NCBI RefSeq assembly: GCF_002288925.2
Contig: NW_022098023.1
Location: 30,224,084 to 30,288,083 of the forward strand
Reading direction: 5' to 3'
Length of the DNA: 64,000 nt
Origin: Delphinapterus leucas
Taxonomy: Eukaryota > Chordata > Mammalia > Artiodactyla > Monodontidae
The position numbers and the translations under genes are program-made. This document shows positions 59,941 to 64,000 of this stretch, piece after piece (positions within the stretch are counted from its first letter, which is position 1; every line of letters begins with the position of its first letter). Below the pieces are notes generated by a model. It was given only the letters and a program-made list of their open reading frames with translations. It searched no databases and was not told where the DNA came from.

Positions 59941-60676
59941 ATTCTTATTCTAAAACACTATAAAACACCTAAGTTTGGTATATAAGTGTTTATGAGCATT
60001 ATCTTCATTATGGATTTTCACCTTAATGTCACAAATTGGCTTTCTTTGTTCCATCTCATAATTTTCTCTGGAAATTTAATTTTGCCTGATGGTCACACTA
60101 AGAATACTTTCTTTTTGGTTCCGTATGATTGCTTTATCTTTAACCATTCCTTTACTTTTAACTTTTTAACGCTGCTTAGGATTTTGTTGTTGTTGCTGTA
60201 TCTAAACTAAAACAATTAAGTTATTCATAGTATGCTAATTTAACTTTTAGTTGCTCTGATTCCATATGAGAATTTATAGGCCGTCTGGAAAAAGTGGTAG
60301 ATTAAAAAAAAGTAAAACATTAAAAATTTTAGAAGTCGAATAAAGTTTTTAGTAATATTTATGGCTAGGAGAAATTGGTAGCCACATTTCAGTCACCATT
60401 GAATTGATCTCTTGTTTCATCTAGAAATAGATAAGAAAATATGAAAGTTCATTATATCCATTGGGGACCTTTAGCCACACAGTATTACCAAATAGCAAAT
60501 AATAAATCTACATGAAAGCTAAACGGATGACTGACCCCTTCAGTGCCTTAAATAAATGAGAAACAAGAAAACAGAAATAAACATCTGCATAAGTGATTGA
60601 AATTGCTTTTGAATACATCACAAGGCAGAAGAAATGAAAATGCAAAGGCGCTAAAGCATGTAGTGCTTTTATTTTT

Positions 60677-60875
60677 TATTTTTGCTGTACGCGGGCCTCT
60701 CACTGCTGTGGCCTCTCCCGTTGTGGAGCACAGGCTCCGGACGCGCAGGCTCAGCGGCCATGGCTCACGGGCCCAGCCGCTCCGCGGCATGTGGGATCTT
60801 CCCGGACCGGGGCACGAACCCGTGTCCCCTGCATTGGCAGGCGGACTCTCAACCACTGTGCCACCAGAGAAGCCC
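60677..60875 (-). mobile_element. CHR-type SINE, short young form
   Basis: Minus-strand copy. Perfect 14-bp target duplication 'gtgcttttattttt' at 60663-60676 and 60876-60889. Confidence 0.96.
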
Positions 60876-61189
60876 GTGCTTTTATTTTTAAGAATTAGAA
60901 ATCTTTGTTTTTAATTATGTTATAAAAGAACAAATTGTGAATAATTCATTTTTTGTTCATGGAATGTTGTGAAATTATAAGCCTTTTAAAAAGATGGTTA
61001 TATAGTAAAACATAACTGAATGATGACTGGCTGCTTGGTGCTTGAACTCTCCTTTTAGTAATATCAGATGAATAGAGTTTCTTTTTATTCCAGGTTCTTC
61101 ATGCATTAAAAGCAGAAGTAGATTGAGTCCTTTAAATGGTAGCTTTTTCTTAAACCAGCCCATAGGGGAAGGGGATAAAGAGTCTTTTT

Positions 61190-61557
61190 ATTTTTTAAAT
61201 TTTAAAAAATTTATTTTATTTATTTATTTATTTTTGGCCGCATTGGGTCTTCGTTGCGGTGCGCGGGGCTTTCTCTAGTTGCAGTGAGTGGGGGCTACTC
61301 TTGGTTGCGGTGCGCAGGCTTCTCATTGCGGTGGCTTCTCTTGTTGCGGAGCACGGGCTCTAGGAGCACGGGCTTCAGTAGTTGTGGCACACGGCCTCAG
61401 TAGTCATGGCTCGTGAGCTCTAGAGCACAGGCTCAGTAGTTGTGGCCCACGGGCTTAGCTGCTCCGCGGCATGTGGGATCTTCTGGGAACAGGGCTCGAA
61501 CCCATGTCCCCTGCATTGGCAGGCGGATTCTTAACCACTGTGTCACCAGGGAAGCCC
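61190..61557 (-). mobile_element. CHR-type SINE, long form
   Basis: Minus-strand copy with a T/A-rich tail at the left. Target duplication 'taaagagtcttttta' at 61175-61189 and 61558-61572. Confidence 0.95.
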
Positions 61558-61586
61558 TAAAGAGTCTTTTTAAAAACTGGTTTATG

Positions 61587-62393
61587 TGTGTGAGGGTTCT
61601 TTTTCCTCTGCATCCTCTCCAACACTTGTTATTTCTTGTCTTTTTGGTAATAACCATGCTAACACGTGTGAGGTGATATCTCCCTGTGGTTTGGCATTTC
61701 CCTAATAATTAGTGAATTTGAGCACATTTTCATGTGCCTGTTGGCCATCTGTGTTGGTGTGAATGTGAATTGGTGCCGCCACTATGGAAAACAGTATGGA
61801 GGTTCCTCAAAAAATTAAGAATAGAACTACCAGGTGATCCAGCAATTCCACTTCTGGGTATTTATCTAAAGAGAATAAAAACACTAATTTGAAAAGATAT
61901 GTGCACCCCCATGTTCATTGCAGCATTATTTATAATAGCCAAGATATGGTAACAGCCTAAGTGCCCATCGACAGATTAATGGATAAAGAAGATGTGATAT
62001 GTATATACACACACAATGGAATATTTTTCAGGCACAAAAAAGATGAAATCTTGCCATTTATGACAACATGGTTGGACCTTGAGGGTTTTATGATAACTGA
62101 AATAAGTTAGAGAAAGACAAATACGGTATGATTTCACTCATATGCAGAGTATAAAAGACAAAAACAAACACATAGATGCAGAAAACAGATTGGTGGTTAC
62201 CAGAGGGGACCGGGGTGGGAGGGAGAGCAAAATGGGTAAAGGGGGTCAATCGTATGGTGACAGATGGAAACAAGACTTTTGGTGGTGAGCACACTGTAAT
62301 GTATATAGAAGTTGAATTAAATGTTGCACCCATGAAACTTACTTAATGTCATAAAACAATGTTACCGCAATAAAAACAGAACAAAACAAAACA
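61587..62393 (+). mobile_element. L1 3' fragment with inverted 5' part (twin priming)
   Basis: 61753-62393 is plus-strand L1 (ORF2 end, 3' UTR, A-rich end). 61587-61752 is minus-strand L1 whose L1 position lies just upstream of the plus part. A 9-bp duplication 'tggtttatg' flanks the whole unit (61578-61586 and 62394-62402). Confidence 0.9.
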
Positions 62394-63034
62394 TGGTTTA
62401 TGAAGCATGGTAAATGGTTTTGAATATCAGAGCTAGTTTGGATGAGGCCCTGGTACTTCATAGCTCCCCATGCAGGTTTTAGACTTTGATCTCAATTGTA
62501 CAGTGGATGGGAAAGCCACACTTTACACTGATGATTGTGCCACAGAGGAGGAGACCTGGCCTGAAGTCGGCTTGACAATGCCTGGAGGATGAGCTATTAG
62601 TTGGCCTCAAAGAAGCAACCAGGAAACGAGAATGCTAGATTCCAACTTCTTGACTGAGTCACTGGAAGAGCAAGGAAGAAACTACCTGGCAGTTCTCAAG
62701 CTGCTGGCCTAGTGATGAGACCCAGCTATTAAGATAGCATGACTGCAGAACTTCTTAGTGTCACAAATCAGAAGCCAAATGATAATAAATAGAAGCCATA
62801 GAAAAAAGACCAGTAGTCTTCATAGAATTCCCCCAACGTTATTTATTGGGCTCATTTCCCCCTAGAACTTTGGTTAAACACATGTTCGCTTGTTGTTGCA
62901 CTAAAAATGATCCAAAAGGATAAAGTAAATAAGATACCTATTAACACAAGTGATTTGTTAAACCTATTTTGTTGCTCCCTATGTATTGCAGACAAAACTT
63001 CCAAAGAGATCTTTATCTGATAAAGTACTTTAAC

Positions 63035-63237
63035 TAAACAAAGACCTGAGATAACCAACAATGACCTACTGTATAGCACAGGGAACTCTATTCTGTGATA
63101 CCTATATGAGAAAAGAATCTGATAAAGAATGAATATATGTATATGTATAACTGAATCACTTTGCTGTATACCTGAAACTAACACAACATTGTAAATCAAC
63201 TATAATCCAATAAAATTTAAAAAAAAAACAAAAAACC
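63035..63237 (+). mobile_element. L1 3' end fragment
   Basis: Plus-strand L1 3' terminus: 'ctgtatagcacagggaactc', 'gtatacctgaaactaacac', 'ccaataaaatttaaaaaaaa'. About 310 bp upstream of TBC1D4 exon 5. Confidence 0.88.
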
Positions 63238-63546
63238 AAATACCTGATTGACTGTCATTTAACTGTGATAGCATAGCACTGAGTGGGATTCAAAAATAGC
63301 ATTCAAGTAACAGATCAGTATTATGCACATTAAAATGGTCTTATTTCATCCAGTTTTCAATTTTATGTATAATTAATTGAAGGTCTAACTTTGAGACATT
63401 ATTTTCTCACTACCTGCTCTGTGGTCATCAAAATTCCATTATTAATATTTAGTCAGCATCAACAAAGTCTCACATTGCTGTTGGGCTTTTAATGTGTTAC
63501 CATGAAAGCAAACTTTTATAGACCTGGATTTTGTTTCTTCTTGTAG

Positions 63547-63679
63547 GTTGATGAGGTAATGCTGACTCTGAAACAGGCTTTCAGCACGGCTGCTGCCCTG
63601 CAGAGTGCCAAGACCCAGATTAAGCTGTGCGAGGCCTGCCCTATGCACTCTTTGCATAAGCTCTGTGAAAGGATTGAAG
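63547..63679 (+). CDS. TBC1D4: TBC1D4 coding exon 5
   Basis: This 133-bp exon holds 44 codons plus one base, so it ends in phase 1. The acceptor is 'tttcttcttgtag' and the donor 'gaag|gtacag'. It starts [21 protein letters not shown], the C-terminal helix of PTB domain 2. It continues with [19 protein letters not shown], where the last Gly codon is split across the splice. The next exon is outside the window. The frame joins cleanly from exon 4, and the product is near-identical to other mammalian TBC1D4 proteins as far as I can recall. Confidence 0.95.
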
Positions 63680-64000
63680 GTACAGTATAAGTTGGCCTTG
63701 CCAAAGACGAGTTTGCTTGGCAAAGACAAGTTTGCTTTGGCATTGGGGAAGTGAGAAATTCGCTACTGTCATTGAATGCTTCTTTGTTTTGAGGTGAACC
63801 GAGAACCCCAAGAATCATTTCTCATGTCCAGTCAAATTTGTGCTGTCAGTCTCTCCTAGGTGCTTGGCTTTTTTTCCTCTTTCTTTTTTCTTTGTTACTT
63901 TTTCTACGAAGGCAGACTCAAGGGAGGAGCTTGCATTTCCCACAGTTCCTAAGACTCTGCTATGTGCAAAGTGGGAACTGACCAAATATTTGTTGAATGA
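63680..64000 (+). other. TBC1D4: TBC1D4 intron 5 (5' part)
   Basis: Start of the intron after exon 5, running off the window. The last bases ('aaatatttgttgaatga') resemble the 3' end of an L2 or MIR element, too short to classify. Confidence 0.85.

Larger units (their letters stand above)
56007..63546 (+). other. TBC1D4: TBC1D4 intron 4
   Basis: Intron between exons 4 and 5, about 7.5 kb. It contains L2-like fragments (57280-58560), three L1 fragments (one with an inverted 5' part), two CHR SINEs and a pyrimidine-rich CCCT repeat. Stretches 56007-57200, 58570-59280, 59945-60660 and 62403-63020 show nothing I can name. Confidence 0.9.

Noticed and set aside
50441..63679. Assignment to the paralogue TBC1D1
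   Set aside because: Both Akt motifs (RSRCSS, RRRHAS) and the PTB2 strands follow TBC1D4 in order and spacing.
1..64000. A novel multi-gene biological system
   Set aside because: Only one host gene is present; everything else coding-like is a decayed transposon or retrovirus.

Overview
The window is vertebrate nuclear DNA, almost certainly from a cetacean. It is dominated by about 21 copies of the tRNA-derived CHR-type SINE (the 'ggcttccctggtgg' head and 'gggttcgtgccc' B box), which is known from whales, hippos and ruminants. Typical cow Bov-tA/BovB repeats are not evident, and artiodactyl/cetacean L1 copies are abundant. The species cannot be fixed from the sequence.

The only host gene seen is TBC1D4 (AS160) on the + strand. 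Four consecutive in-frame coding exons are present, at 50441-51028, 52474-52563, 55902-56006 and 63547-63679, numbered 2 to 5 here. They join in phase with consensus AG/GT splice sites. They encode the end of the first PTB domain, most of the second PTB domain and the linker with two Akt motifs. Exon 1 must lie left of the window, so the first 50 kb is intron 1. The Rab-GAP (TBC) domain lies beyond the right edge.

Layout: 1-15.8 kb is intron 1 with SINEs, L1 ends and a decayed hAT-Charlie transposon. 15.8-22.0 kb is a nearly full-length, dead, minus-strand L1 that contains a 100-N assembly gap flanked by an exact 258-bp repeat, a false duplication. 24.7-30.4 kb is a decayed class I endogenous retrovirus with gag and protease remnants, a complete 3' LTR, a rearranged 5' LTR and a 4-bp target duplication. 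35.3-39.0 kb is a mosaic of old and younger L1. 40-50 kb holds more SINEs, including a triple SINE cluster in an old L1 just upstream of exon 2. 51-64 kb holds introns 2-5 with a MER1-type hAT element, L2 remnants, and a twin-primed (5'-inverted) L1.

No new multi-gene system, CRISPR array, tRNA/rRNA gene or operon is present. The interesting signals are structural: the assembly artefact, a SINE with an apparent 3' transduction, a SINE with an internal duplication, an inverted L1, nested insertions, and a one-codon insertion between the two Akt sites of TBC1D4.
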